Assembly (NCBI GenBank): GCA_002408465.1
Contig: DHSM01000010.1
Span: forward strand, 57,491 to 97,293
DNA: 39,803 nucleotides
Reading direction: 5' to 3'
DNA from: Firmicutes bacterium UBA5286
GTDB lineage: Bacteria > Bacillota > Proteinivoracia > UBA4975
Shown here one piece after another: positions 1-8,633 of the stretch. The position numbers and the translations under genes are program-made. Numbering within the stretch: position 1 is the first letter of the stretch; every line of letters begins with the position of its first letter. The notes under the pieces were generated by a model. That model saw only the letters and a list, made by a program, of their open reading frames with translations. It did no database searches and had not been told where the DNA came from.

Positions 1-117
1 TCCAACCTGAAAACAGGCAAAGTCCGGGCCATCCGCTTCTCCACCCTGGAAGCAATATGCAAAGCCCTGGATTGTCAGCCAGGTGACATCCTGGAATACC
101 AGCCAGAAGAGGGCTAG
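1..117 (+). CDS. XRE/Cro-CI type DNA-binding protein, C-terminal fragment
   Basis: The window opens inside a gene read in frame 1 that ends with TAG at 115-117. The visible 38 residues contain TLEAICKALDCQPGDILEY, the typical end of a short Cro/CI (YozG-like) helix-turn-helix regulator, where a helix built on LEAICKAL is followed by the PGDILEY strand. These proteins are usually about 70 residues, so roughly half is missing at the window edge. It would act as a cytoplasmic transcriptional regulator; its target cannot be read here. The family call rests on the motif only. Confidence 0.75.
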   Translation, partial: SNLKTGKVRAIRFSTLEAICKALDCQPGDILEYQPEEG

Positions 118-181
118 ATGCCAGGTTATGCCTTTGACAAAAGGCCTGTCAATCCCATACTGTTAAGGGAGGGGTAGTACT

Positions 182-334
182 TTGACAGAAACAGTAAACT
201 GCAAATGCAAGTGGGTAAAATGTCCCCGCCACGGCAAATGCCTGGAATGTATTGAGCATCACAGGGGCAAAAAACATCCCCCCTGGTGCCAGCATCCCAA
301 CCGGCTTAAGGAACAGGCAAAACCAAAGAGGTAA
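182..334 (+). CDS. Small Cys/His-rich putative zinc-binding protein (50 aa)
   Basis: A short reading frame starts with TTG at 182, preceded by a strong AAGGGAGGGG ribosome binding site, and ends with TAA at 332-334, inside the left side of a terminator. The product has six cysteines (C7, C9, C14, C20, C23, C36) and several histidines in a pattern C-x-C-x4-C-x2-HG-x2-C-x2-C, followed by HH and PWC. The lysine-rich tail ends KPKR. This spacing suggests one or two metal sites. Similar tiny Cys-rich proteins occur in Clostridia without a known function (from memory). There is no signal peptide, so a cytoplasmic zinc protein is likely. It may be co-transcribed with the XRE gene 64 bases upstream. 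Confidence 0.6.
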   Translation: MTETVNCKCKWVKCPRHGKCLECIEHHRGKKHPPWCQHPNRLKEQAKPKR

Positions 335-370
335 CACCCATCTGCCCCTTGGGTGTAACCTCTTTTTTTT
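326..370 (+). terminator. Rho-independent terminator after the Cys-rich gene
   Basis: A 13-base arm (AGAGGTAACACCC) pairs with GGGTGTAACCTCT with one mismatch, around an 11-base loop, and is followed by a run of eight or more T. It overlaps the stop codon of the small Cys-rich gene. The opposite strand reads into a weaker T-tract, so it may also help stop the converging GH5 transcript. Confidence 0.9.
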
Positions 371-457
371 GCCCCCCCCGGGGGCATGCTTCAGCTTATT
401 CAATGTATCGGTCCCAGGGAATAGGCGGCAGCCCTGCATGTAGAAAGCACAAGGCGG

Positions 458-2356
458 TCAGAAATCAATTTTCGGCTGCCGGGGAGAAATCCGAATTGTA
501 TGCACCTCTCGGTTAGGGTTGTGCTGCCAGCGCACCAGTCTGGCGGCGGTGTCTACGGTAAAACTGCCGTCAGATACCCAGAGCTCGAAGCCATGGGGAT
601 ACGGATATGCCGGGATAAAAATCTCAGTTGGGGCGTCAAGTCCAGGTTGGTGACGGAAGCGGAAGCTGAACTTTTTGGTTTTAAGATAATATTTTAACTT
701 GACAGGCTCCCCGGCAATTCTCCGAGGCCAGGGACGGACAAGAGCTTCCAGAGCCCGGCCGCCGGAATTAATGTCCTGGGGATCTTGCTGCTGGTCGGGA
801 CTGAAGATGGACAGGTCTTCGCCGTTCCAGCCGTCCCCCCGTTCATTGCTGTTGTCTGCTGTATAGTTCCACAGGGTGAAGTTGTGGAATTTTTTCTCCA
901 GAGCCCGGAGCAGGCGGTCCATTGCCTTGATTTGGGCTGTGAAATCTCCTGTCTTGTATGCCTTCCCCTTATGCATGTCAAAGGCAATGCCGGTTTCCCC
1001 AATGAGGACAGGCATCTCGCCTAGCAGCAGCCTAGACTGTTCCTGAAACCGGGCTAGTTCTGTTACCATCTGCTTCCTCACCCTATGCCTGCCCAAGACA
1101 ATCTTCTTCCGTTCCTGATCAAAAGTTACCCAGGGCAGGTAGCGTTTTAGCATCAGACCCACCGGCTCATACCAGTGGGGAGCGTAGACCATATTCTTTG
1201 CCTCTTCATTAGTCCAAAGAGAAGGCTTGTCACCGTATTCGATGAAGACTGTGGCCTCCGGGTCGACGCCCCGAATCTGGCAGGTGAATTCCTTAAGGAA
1301 GGGGGTCATGAAGTCCCGGGCAAAATCCACCGGCTGGCCTGCTACCTGGGAGAAATAAGCAGGCTTGCCCAGGCGGGCAGTCCCCGTGCTGTCGTAATCC
1401 CAGACCCCGTGAGCACGCCAGATACATTTGTGCCCAGGCAGCCAGGCTCGTTTCCCCTTGGGATCTATTCTGCGCTTGCCGGTCTTGCGGATTCCCCTGA
1501 GGCCAATCTTCCATGTTTCTACCTCTTGGGGAATTCCTTCCCCCAGCTGCATTGCCTGCCAGGGGGTGGGGGTATCCCCCATCTTCGCCAGAGTCTGCTG
1601 CTGAGCAAGGTCACCCCAGCCAATCCAGCCGGGAGAAGGCTCATTGAGACTGTCATAGCCCAGGACGTGGGGAAGCCCCCGGAGTTTTTCCGCCACCCGC
1701 CTGATGGCATTAAAATAATGGGACTGGAGATAGTCCTGGACCGGCACTCCCTCAACCTTTGTCTTAGGGGCAAAGGTGTTGCCGGCAAAGAATAGGGTAA
1801 ACATAGTTGCCGCCGCCAGTTTGGCGTAATTTGTCGGCCAGATCATACGGGGATAAGGGTCGCCCTGGGTGTTGTGGACGATCGCGGCGCCGGTGGCCTG
1901 GAACCCTTTCATATCTAAGCCTGCGGCCTCCAGGGTCCAGCCGGGGGCGCCGTCGCCGCCGGTAAACCGGCTCCATACATCCTGATGGGGGTCAATGAAG
2001 ACATAAAAGCCGTATTCTCCGGCCTTGGCCACCACCTGGTACAAATAGTCCAGGTATTCTTCATCGTAGATGCCCGGGCCCTCATGCTCAATGGCTTCCC
2101 AGGTGGTGAGAAAGCGCAGGCAGTTAAAGCCCCAGGAACGCAGGCGGGCATAATGCCGATCCGCCTCTGCCAGAGGAAAGGGCCGGCCCGTAAAGGAGAC
2201 ATTCCTATGGTCAAAAAACCCATCCTGGATATGGCTGGGCAGATTCGGTTTGTATGGAGTTTTGGAACTACCCCCCAGGTTTACCCCCCTGAGGAGCACC
2301 TTCCTCCCCTGTTGGTCCAAGAAATCCATTCCCTTGGGTTTGATCACTGCAGCCAC
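458..2356 (-). CDS. Glycoside hydrolase family 5-type (endoglycoceramidase/steryl-glucosidase-like) protein
   Basis: This is a 632-residue single-domain (beta/alpha)8 hydrolase. The N-terminus has LLRGVNLGGSSK, typical of GH5 strand 1. The proposed acid/base is E239 in SLNEPSPG and the nucleophile E454 in LIGETGIAFD; a C-terminal beta domain follows to residue 632. The size and the long inserts resemble GH5 enzymes acting on glycolipids (endoglycoceramidase or ergosteryl-glucosidase subfamilies), known from family comparison only. No signal peptide is visible, so the protein is predicted to be cytoplasmic. The start is uncertain: the GTG at 2356 has its GAGGGA only one base away, whereas the GTG three codons downstream (V4) has GGAG at 8 bases. 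It stands alone, between a terminator and the CPBP gene. Confidence 0.85.
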   Translation of the reverse strand: MAAVIKPKGMDFLDQQGRKVLLRGVNLGGSSKTPYKPNLPSHIQDGFFDHRNVSFTGRPFPLAEADRHYARLRSWGFNCLRFLTTWEAIEHEGPGIYDEEYLDYLYQVVAKAGEYGFYVFIDPHQDVWSRFTGGDGAPGWTLEAAGLDMKGFQATGAAIVHNTQGDPYPRMIWPTNYAKLAAATMFTLFFAGNTFAPKTKVEGVPVQDYLQSHYFNAIRRVAEKLRGLPHVLGYDSLNEPSPGWIGWGDLAQQQTLAKMGDTPTPWQAMQLGEGIPQEVETWKIGLRGIRKTGKRRIDPKGKRAWLPGHKCIWRAHGVWDYDSTGTARLGKPAYFSQVAGQPVDFARDFMTPFLKEFTCQIRGVDPEATVFIEYGDKPSLWTNEEAKNMVYAPHWYEPVGLMLKRYLPWVTFDQERKKIVLGRHRVRKQMVTELARFQEQSRLLLGEMPVLIGETGIAFDMHKGKAYKTGDFTAQIKAMDRLLRALEKKFHNFTLWNYTADNSNERGDGWNGEDLSIFSPDQQQDPQDINSGGRALEALVRPWPRRIAGEPVKLKYYLKTKKFSFRFRHQPGLDAPTEIFIPAYPYPHGFELWVSDGSFTVDTAARLVRWQHNPNREVHTIRISPRQPKIDF

Positions 2357-2470
2357 TCCCTCATTTCTTCATTAGCATTCATTTCTATATGGAAATCAAT
2401 TATTCCTGCACACAGCCCTGTGGGGTATTTATTTTGCTGGTATGCCGGGCGGGGAGACCCGCCCCCACCG

Positions 2471-2492
2471 AAAAAGCAGCCGTTAAGGCTGC
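2471..2492 (-). terminator. Terminator for the CPBP protease gene
   Basis: Read on the minus strand, GCAGCC and GGCTGC form a 6-bp stem with a 5-base loop, followed by TTTTT. It starts 27 bases after the CPBP stop codon. A second hairpin (GGCGGG/CCCGCC, 2448-2463) lies just beyond it. On the plus strand the same stem is followed by GTTTTATT, so it may work in both directions. Confidence 0.75.
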
Positions 2493-2518
2493 GTTTTATT
2501 CCCGAATGAAAACATTTC

Positions 2519-3685
2519 CTATTTAATCAGGAGGTTAACACTGACAGGGGCGTTCTCCTGGTCCGTTTGAAAGCTGAAAGTCACCGTATATTCGCCTGCT
2601 TCTATGCTGATGCCCCCTTCGAGGGATATGGATTCGTAACTGGCGTTATAGATTTCTTCGCCGGTGTCTTTTGAGATGATCATAGTAGTGATGACGCCGC
2701 TGCCCTGGATGTCAAGGAACATAATACAGCTGCCGTCCTTCTCCACCGAGAAATCCAGTATGTTAGGCGGAGTATCTTTGTCTACAGAGGCTGTAAAAGC
2801 TGTTTCAAATATCGGCGTTTGCAATATGCCTGCGGCGGCAATGGCGATGCCGCTTATGAGGAGGACAAGGGCAACAATAATGGCGAAGAGCTTAGCCCTT
2901 TTGCTAAGGGGATGATTGCGGCATTCTTCTTTGCTCTTCAGCAGTCTGCTGCCCCAAAGAAAGATAAAGGGGATGATTGCCGCCATCACCAGGTAAACAC
3001 CCACTGCGGTAAGGGGAACGCTAATCACTTCGGCGCTGGGTTCCGAGGTTAAGGAAGCCAGGACACTGAAGGCGTTGTTGAGCAGGTGAAAGAGCATGGG
3101 CAGCAGTAAATTCCTTGTCTCCACCATGATGAATGTAAGCAGAACGCCCAGGACTGCAGTGCCTAAAAACCGGTAGGGGTCCAAATGGAAGATGCCAAAG
3201 ATCAATCCCATGGCCAAGACAGTTGCCCACTTGCCCACACCCTGGAAGTTGTAAAGAATAAACCCCCGGTGCAGGCACTCTTCACATACTGCGGGCATGA
3301 CAGCAACTATAAACAGGGCCACAGGCAGGGGAACACTTCTAAACAAATAGAGAAACTGATTGCTGACATCGGTTAAGCCCTGGGGAAACAAATAGAAAAT
3401 AACCATATTAATGGCCAGTACAGAGAGGTAACTGCCGGCAAGAAACACCAAGACTCCGAACAACTGCCGGAGAGAGGGTATTTTCACCGGAAAAACTTCT
3501 TTTAGATCCCATTTCAGCAACAGCGCCGGGACTAGGGCACAGGCCAGGAGCATCAGTTCCGTTATCGCCAAGCCCCAAATTTTCCAGGCACTCTGAACAG
3601 GGACAGCGACAATAATGGTTAGCACTATTACTAATAAAAAAACAAATATGCCGATGGCCACCCGTGGTTTAATTGCGGGGTTCAT
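2519..3685 (-). CDS. CPBP (CAAX/Abi) family intramembrane metalloprotease
   Basis: A 388-residue polytopic membrane protein. The three conserved motifs of the family are present: EECLHR (E135, E136, R140), F-x3-H in FGIFH (H167) and H-x3-N (H200, N204), which form the membrane-embedded metal site. At least six hydrophobic segments precede about residue 210. Two more occur near 230-250 and 265-285, followed by a soluble tail of about 95 residues, probably outside the cell, that I do not recognise. The family includes CAAX-prenyl peptidases and bacteriocin-processing or immunity proteins; nothing nearby identifies a substrate. The start ATG has GGAGGG 5-6 bases upstream. It diverges from the ABC importer operon across a 180-base intergenic region. 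Confidence 0.88.
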   Translation of the reverse strand: MNPAIKPRVAIGIFVFLLVIVLTIIVAVPVQSAWKIWGLAITELMLLACALVPALLLKWDLKEVFPVKIPSLRQLFGVLVFLAGSYLSVLAINMVIFYLFPQGLTDVSNQFLYLFRSVPLPVALFIVAVMPAVCEECLHRGFILYNFQGVGKWATVLAMGLIFGIFHLDPYRFLGTAVLGVLLTFIMVETRNLLLPMLFHLLNNAFSVLASLTSEPSAEVISVPLTAVGVYLVMAAIIPFIFLWGSRLLKSKEECRNHPLSKRAKLFAIIVALVLLISGIAIAAAGILQTPIFETAFTASVDKDTPPNILDFSVEKDGSCIMFLDIQGSGVITTMIISKDTGEEIYNASYESISLEGGISIEAGEYTVTFSFQTDQENAPVSVNLLIK

Positions 3686-3741
3686 TGTATCCCTCCAAAG
3701 CTGACTCTCTTTAATATGCGCATGTACTAAGTATCATTATT

Positions 3742-3777
3742 ACACTTATTTCTGGTTTAGTCTAATTCCATAAGTGT
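3742..3777. promoter_or_regulatory. Inverted repeat in the divergent CPBP / ABC-importer promoter region
   Basis: ACACTTAT at 3742-3749 and ATAAGTGT at 3770-3777 are perfect inverted arms with 20 bases between them. They lie between two divergent genes, a position suited to an operator for one or both. No clear -35/-10 pair could be fixed for either gene, so the role is inferred. Confidence 0.35.
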
Positions 3778-3865
3778 GAGAGGGCATTCTGCCCATTAGA
3801 TTAGCACATTTGCCGCCTGGGTCAATACTATGATATTGAACTAGAAAAATCGGGGAGGCAATAGT

Positions 3866-4879
3866 ATGGCATGGAAGTTTAAAGTTTATGCTGTCTTGCT
3901 GTTGGCGATCGCTTTAGTGCTGACAATGCTGCCAGGATGCAAGAAGGATACTGAGGGCCTGACCAAGGTGCGCCTGAATGAAGTTACCCATTCGGTCTTC
4001 TATGCGCCCCTGTATGTGGCCGTCAACCTGGGTTTATTTGCCGAAGAGGGCATTGATTTGGATTTCACTACCGGCCAGGGGGCAGACCATGTAATGACGG
4101 CACTGCTGTCGGGCCAGGCAGACATCGGCTTTATGGGGCCTGAAGCCTCTATCTATGTGTACAATCAGGGGCAGGCTGATTATGCCATCAACTTTGCCCA
4201 GCTTACACAGCGGGACGGCTCTTTCCTGGTTGCCCGGGAGCCCATGCCTGACTTCACCTGGGAAGATGTGCGGGGCAAGTCGATTATTGGGGGACGGCCC
4301 GGGGGCATGCCTCTCATGACCCTGGAATATGTCCTCAAAAACCAAGGCTTGATTCCCGGTGAAGATGTAGAGGTCCTCACCCACATCCAGTTTGCCCTCA
4401 TGGGCGGGGCCTTTACCGGTGGGGAAGGGGATTTTGTCACCCTGTTTGAACCGGTAGCCACCACCTTGGAATTGGCCAATGAGGGATATGTAGTGGCCTC
4501 GGTGGGAGCCGACAGCGGCGAAATACCCTATACGGCTTTCTCGGCAGCCAAGAGCTATATCGAGAAGAATCCGGATATCATCCAGGCCTTTACCAATGCC
4601 ATTTACAAGGGGCAGATTTGGGTGGCGGAGCATACGCCGGCGGAAATAGCCGAAGTAATTCAGCCTTCTTTCCCCGACTCAGACCTGGAGACCCTGACTC
4701 TGGTGGCTGCCCGCTACAAGGAAATCGAGGCCTGGCGGCCAGACCCCCTCTTTAAGCAAGAGGCTTTTGAACTGCTGCAGGATGTAATGGTCCTGGCCGG
4801 AGAACTGGACACCCGGGCGCCCTTTGAAAAGCTGGTCACCAATGAATTCGCCGAAAAGGCCATGGAAGACAGCGAATAG
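3866..4879 (+). CDS. ABC transporter substrate-binding lipoprotein (SsuA/THI5-like)
   Basis: A 337-residue solute-binding protein of an ABC importer. It has a lipoprotein signal peptide: basic MAWKFK, a hydrophobic stretch, then the lipobox LPGC with the lipidated Cys at 25. The mature part begins with the NMT1/THI5-like and SsuA-like pattern: SVFYAPLYVAVNLGLFAEEGI, then GQADIGFMGPEAS. Family members bind sulfonates, taurine, nitrate, pyrimidine precursors or riboflavin; the ligand cannot be deduced from the sequence. GGGGAGGC lies 7 bases before the ATG. The ATPase and permease genes follow at once, completing an importer. No TPP, FMN or other riboswitch was seen in the 180 bases upstream. 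Confidence 0.9.
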   Translation: MAWKFKVYAVLLLAIALVLTMLPGCKKDTEGLTKVRLNEVTHSVFYAPLYVAVNLGLFAEEGIDLDFTTGQGADHVMTALLSGQADIGFMGPEASIYVYNQGQADYAINFAQLTQRDGSFLVAREPMPDFTWEDVRGKSIIGGRPGGMPLMTLEYVLKNQGLIPGEDVEVLTHIQFALMGGAFTGGEGDFVTLFEPVATTLELANEGYVVASVGADSGEIPYTAFSAAKSYIEKNPDIIQAFTNAIYKGQIWVAEHTPAEIAEVIQPSFPDSDLETLTLVAARYKEIEAWRPDPLFKQEAFELLQDVMVLAGELDTRAPFEKLVTNEFAEKAMEDSE

Positions 4880-4906
4880 TCTGCAGCTGAAAGGGGGAAC
4901 TGACCC

Positions 4907-5683
4907 ATGGGGGCAAAGCCTCTAGTCCAGGTTAAGGATCTCGTCATGAAATACCACAGCCCGGAGGGAGAGACAACTGCCCTGGAGAACATATCTCTGG
5001 ATGTGTTTCAGGGTCAGTTTATCAGCATTGTCGGTCCCAGCGGCTGCGGGAAATCCACCCTGCTCAATATTATGGCCGGGCTGATTAAGCCAACCCAGGG
5101 ACTTGTGACGATTAATGGCCGGCCTGTTGAGGGGGTAAGCGCCTCGATAGGCTATATGCCCCAGACTGATCAGCTCTTTGAATGGCGCACCATCTGGAAA
5201 AATGTCCTTCTCGGCCTGGAAGTGCAGAGCAAACTAAATGCCGAAACCAGGGAATCTGTGAAAATCCTGCTGGACCGGTATGGCCTCTGGGAATTCCGGA
5301 ACGCCTTTCCCCGGCAACTGTCCGGGGGGATGCGGCAGCGGGCGGCCCTCATCCGCACATTAGCCATAGACCCTGAGATACTCTTGCTGGATGAGGCCTT
5401 TTCTGCCCTAGACTACCAGACCCGCCTGGTGGTATCCGATGAGGTCAAGGGAATCATCAGCCGGGAAGGCAAGACTGCGATTTTGGTCACCCATGACATT
5501 TCTGAAGCCATCAGCATGTCAGACCATGTGCTGGTGCTGACCAAGCGGCCCGGAACCATAAAAAGCATCTACAAAATAGTCCTCACCTGCCTTGAGCACA
5601 CGCCGATCAAGTGCAGGGAAGCTCCTGAATTCCGAGATTATTTTAATAGGATATGGAAGGAGCTGGATATTCATGTCCAATAA
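4907..5683 (+). CDS. ABC importer ATPase (SsuB/TauB-like)
   Basis: A 258-residue ATPase energising the importer. It has Walker A GPSGCGKST (43-51), a Q-loop Gln at about 86 in GYMPQ, the signature LSGGMRQR (138-145) and Walker B ILLLDEAF (158-165), followed by SALD and the switch His in VTHD. The sequence is closest in style to SsuB/TauB/NrtD ATPases. It lies 27 bases after the binding-protein gene with AAAGGGGGA before its ATG, and its last 11 bases overlap the permease start, so translation is probably coupled. Confidence 0.9.
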   Translation: MGAKPLVQVKDLVMKYHSPEGETTALENISLDVFQGQFISIVGPSGCGKSTLLNIMAGLIKPTQGLVTINGRPVEGVSASIGYMPQTDQLFEWRTIWKNVLLGLEVQSKLNAETRESVKILLDRYGLWEFRNAFPRQLSGGMRQRAALIRTLAIDPEILLLDEAFSALDYQTRLVVSDEVKGIISREGKTAILVTHDISEAISMSDHVLVLTKRPGTIKSIYKIVLTCLEHTPIKCREAPEFRDYFNRIWKELDIHVQ

Positions 5684-6485
5684 GAATCAGGGCATTTCTC
5701 CCGAGCAGGCAGCCTATCTCAAGGGAGTGCGCCGCAATAAGGCCAAGATTCTCCTGAGCCAGATCCTGCTGCTTATGGCTTTGCTTGGCCTGTGGGAGCT
5801 GGCGGCAACTTTGGGCTGGATCAACCCCTTTATTACCAGCCAGCCTTCGGGGATAGTGAGGACAATTGTCAGCTTATACAGCAACGGCAACCTTTTTCGC
5901 CACGTGGGGGTAACAGTGCTGGAAACCGTGGTGGGCTTTACCCTGGGCACAGTCCTGGGGACCATTGTCGCCATCTTTCTCTGGTGGTCGGAATCCTTGG
6001 CCCAGGTGCTGGACCCCTACCTGGTGGTCCTCAACAGCCTGCCCAAGGTGGCCCTAGGGCCAATTATCATCGTCTGGATCGGCAGCGGCATGCCGGCCAT
6101 CATCGTCATGGCCCTGCTGGTGTCAGTGGTAGTAACCATATTAGGGGTGTATGCAGGTTTCAGCCAGGTTGATCCCGATCGCATCAAGCTGTTGAAGACT
6201 TTTGGCGCAACGAAACAGCAGATTCTGCAAAAGGCGGTGCTGCCAGGGAGCATACCCACAATCATCTCGGCTCTCAAGATCAATGTGGGCCTGTCCTGGG
6301 TAGGGGTAATCGTGGGAGAATTCCTGGTATCCAAAGCCGGCCTTGGCTACTTGGCCGTCTACGGGGGCCAGGTCTTCCGCCTCAACCTGGTGATGACCAG
6401 CGTCATCATTTTGGGAGTGGCTGCCGCCATCATGTACCTGGCGGTTGTGCTGCTGGAGAAGCTGTTTATCCGCTGGCAACAATAA
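5673..6485 (+). CDS. ABC importer permease (SsuC/TauC-like, BPD_transp_1)
   Basis: A 270-residue membrane permease. The start is taken as the ATG at 5673 (MSNKNQGISPEQ) because AAGGAG lies upstream and the 11-base overlap with the ATPase stop fits an operon; a longer frame beginning at 5592 would run deep into the ATPase gene. Six or so membrane spans surround the conserved cytoplasmic EAA-type loop, seen as TFGATKQQILQKAVLPGSIP, which docks on the ATPase. The C-terminal half has the GEFLVSKAGLGYL pattern usual in SsuC. It closes the importer operon and is followed 25 bases later by a strong terminator. Confidence 0.9.
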   Translation: MSNKNQGISPEQAAYLKGVRRNKAKILLSQILLLMALLGLWELAATLGWINPFITSQPSGIVRTIVSLYSNGNLFRHVGVTVLETVVGFTLGTVLGTIVAIFLWWSESLAQVLDPYLVVLNSLPKVALGPIIIVWIGSGMPAIIVMALLVSVVVTILGVYAGFSQVDPDRIKLLKTFGATKQQILQKAVLPGSIPTIISALKINVGLSWVGVIVGEFLVSKAGLGYLAVYGGQVFRLNLVMTSVIILGVAAAIMYLAVVLLEKLFIRWQQ

Positions 6486-6489
6486 TATT

Positions 6490-6538
6490 GGGGCTGTCCC
6501 AAAATCAGTGAATGGCTGACGAGAGTCAGCCATTTTTC
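6490..6538 (+). repeat. Left copy of a ~49-bp inverted repeat flanking the Bce-like module
   Basis: Begins GGGGCTGTCCCAAAATCAG and contains the terminator hairpin. A second copy lies in opposite orientation at 11316-11364 with about six differences in 49 positions. Both copies are also preceded, reading inward, by ATT. The GGGGCTGTC(T/C)CAAAA start resembles ends of some insertion sequences (from memory). No transposase and no convincing target duplication were found beside either copy. Confidence 0.7.
6511..6537 (+). terminator. Terminator of the ABC importer operon
   Basis: AATGGCTGAC and GTCAGCCATT form a perfect 10-bp stem closed by a GAGA loop and followed by TTT, starting 25 bases after the permease stop. 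It lies inside the left copy of the inverted repeat. Confidence 0.9.
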
Positions 6539-6641
6539 TATGCCGAAGGCTAATTGACGATTCAACCTTATAATCCACGCTCAAGCAAGCGTTCTTCATA
6601 AGGAAATCCTTACCCTTGAAAGGTATAAGACCCAAGTATCC

Positions 6642-8633
6642 CTACCACTTGACAATCCCGTAGTATGTCCGGGCGGTCAACCTAAACACCACAACATAGA
6701 CAAGGGCGAAGATAAGACAGGTTGCGGCAATGCAGGTTGCCGTCAGGGGAGTATTGAAAAGGTTGAACACCTGCAACATTTTCATAATCATAGGGCTGGC
6801 CGCCAGGATATGCAGAAAAGCGACAGCCAAGGGCAGGAAGAACACAATCAATATTTGTTTAGTGATGGTGCGTTTGACCTCCTGGTCAACCATGCCCACT
6901 TTTTGCAGGATCGCAAAGCGTTCCTGGTCATCATAGCCTTCGGAAACCTGCTTGAAGTAGATTATCAAGATTGTCGCGCTGAGGAAGAGGATGGTAAAAA
7001 AGCCGCCTAAGAAGACGAGCCCGCCATAGATGCCATAACCGTCAATTCGGTAGGTAAAGATATCTGAGATCTTCTGGACATTGCCAATTGCGCTTATTCC
7101 TTGGCGCAGTTCCTGGGCGAACTTCAGACCCCTTTCATTGTTCCCCTGAAGATTGAAGGCGGTAGTTTCCCTCAGGGGTGAATCTTCGTTAAAGTCGGAA
7201 AGCATCTGTGCCATGGCGTCTTCATCCCGGACAACAATATAGGGGGACCCGCCATAGACTTCCTTGCCCCGAGAGAAAATACTATCATCTATTCGCGCTT
7301 TGGTCCGGTACTGATTCTCTCCCACATTAAAGACATCGGGAATCCCGCTTTCTTTGCTGCTGAGGACGAGGATTTCGTTGTCAGATAATGTCTCTTTGTT
7401 CGGACTGTATCGGTTGTAGTCAGTCAGGGGAATGATTGTTATATCAACCAGGTAATTTATGATGGTCTGGTACTGCCTGATGTCAGGGGTGGTGAACTCT
7501 CCGTTTTTTAGCATTTTGAAGGTTTTCCCAAAGGTATAAGAATGCCTATCTTCTACTAGTACGCGGTGTTTCTTCTCCAGAGAAGCTATTAGTTCATTCA
7601 AGTCTGCCAGCTGCTCCTGGGTGATTTCTTGGTTCATGATTATCTCTACATCGTAGCTAAACATATCGGCCAAGATATTTTCCTGCCCGATAAACAGGGA
7701 AGCCGAGCAGGCCACGGTGACCAGAACCATGGTTGACAGGATGCAGATAGAGGCCAATCCAGCCGCATTTTGCTTCATCCGGTGAAACATGCTAGAGATG
7801 GCGACAAAGTTATTGGGCTTATAGTAAAGTCTTTTATTGTTGCGAAGGATTTTGAGGAGAAAGACGCTGCCGCTGCGGAAGAGGATGTAGGTTGCGGCGA
7901 TAACCAACACCACCGCTAGAAAAAACTGGTTCATTGCCGCCAGGGGATTATCCACCCTCAGGGCGATGTAATAAGCCCAAGCTAATATGGTGAGCCCGAT
8001 GAATGTCTGGGGAATAACAAAGCGCACCTTCTTCTCGCCTTTTTGCTTGCCTCGGAGCAAATCCACGGGATTTGCCAGGCTGATATGGAGCAGGTTGATC
8101 ACTGTGGTCAAAATAAAAATACCGGCAAATATTGCCCCAGTGAAGGCGAAGGCCTGCCAGGGCAAAAGGAAGGTTGTTCCGGCAGCGACAACTCGGAAGG
8201 CAAAGAGCAGGAGCAAGAAAACCAGCTTAGAAAAAACTGAACCGGCAAGAATTCCCAGAAGCAGAGAGGCGCTGCTGAGGATAAGATTTTCCCAAAATAT
8301 CACTCGCCCCACATGGCGCTTCTCCAGCCCCAAGATGCCGTACAGGCCGAATTCTTTTTTCCGCCCCTTAATCAAGAAGCTGTTGATGTACACCATGAAG
8401 GTCCCAATGAGAATGGTCATGATCACATGTCCCATTCCAAACATCTGCTGAATGGTCTTGCCATAGTCCAGGTTGCCGATGCTGCGGGAATACAGAATCA
8501 TCATTACCATGAAGTAAACGCCGACCATGATGGTGGAAGCGATGAAGTAGGGGAAGGTGAGCTTTCGGTTCCGGCGGAGATTGGTCAGGGCCAGTTTGAG
8601 AAAAAATCCCCTAGCCAATATCCACACCCCCAT
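6642..8633 (-). CDS. BceB-type ABC transporter permease (peptide antibiotic resistance/sensing)
   Basis: A permease of about 663 residues (FtsX superfamily) typical of Bce/Vra modules. There are ten predicted membrane segments. Spans follow the N-terminal FFLKLALTNLRRNRKLTFPYF, and a large external domain of roughly 200 residues lies between spans 7 and 8; in this family that domain recognises the lantibiotic or bacitracin complex. The frame is open further upstream, but that part overlaps bceA and is low-complexity shadow coding. I place the start at the ATG at 8633, or at an in-frame TTG at 8618 with GGGGG upstream; both overlap or abut the bceA stop at 8611. It would pair with BceA and also signal to the BceS-type kinase. 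The drug is unknown. Confidence 0.88.
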   Translation of the reverse strand: MGVWILARGFFLKLALTNLRRNRKLTFPYFIASTIMVGVYFMVMMILYSRSIGNLDYGKTIQQMFGMGHVIMTILIGTFMVYINSFLIKGRKKEFGLYGILGLEKRHVGRVIFWENLILSSASLLLGILAGSVFSKLVFLLLLFAFRVVAAGTTFLLPWQAFAFTGAIFAGIFILTTVINLLHISLANPVDLLRGKQKGEKKVRFVIPQTFIGLTILAWAYYIALRVDNPLAAMNQFFLAVVLVIAATYILFRSGSVFLLKILRNNKRLYYKPNNFVAISSMFHRMKQNAAGLASICILSTMVLVTVACSASLFIGQENILADMFSYDVEIIMNQEITQEQLADLNELIASLEKKHRVLVEDRHSYTFGKTFKMLKNGEFTTPDIRQYQTIINYLVDITIIPLTDYNRYSPNKETLSDNEILVLSSKESGIPDVFNVGENQYRTKARIDDSIFSRGKEVYGGSPYIVVRDEDAMAQMLSDFNEDSPLRETTAFNLQGNNERGLKFAQELRQGISAIGNVQKISDIFTYRIDGYGIYGGLVFLGGFFTILFLSATILIIYFKQVSEGYDDQERFAILQKVGMVDQEVKRTITKQILIVFFLPLAVAFLHILAASPMIMKMLQVFNLFNTPLTATCIAATCLIFALVYVVVFRLTARTYYGIVKW

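Noticed and set aside
1175..1795. A 206-codon plus-strand frame inside the GH5 gene
   Set aside because: Antisense shadow of a gene with both catalytic glutamates in place.
3686..3865. TPP or FMN riboswitch before the THI5/SsuA-like importer
   Set aside because: None of the conserved riboswitch core sequences I know could be found in the 180 bases.
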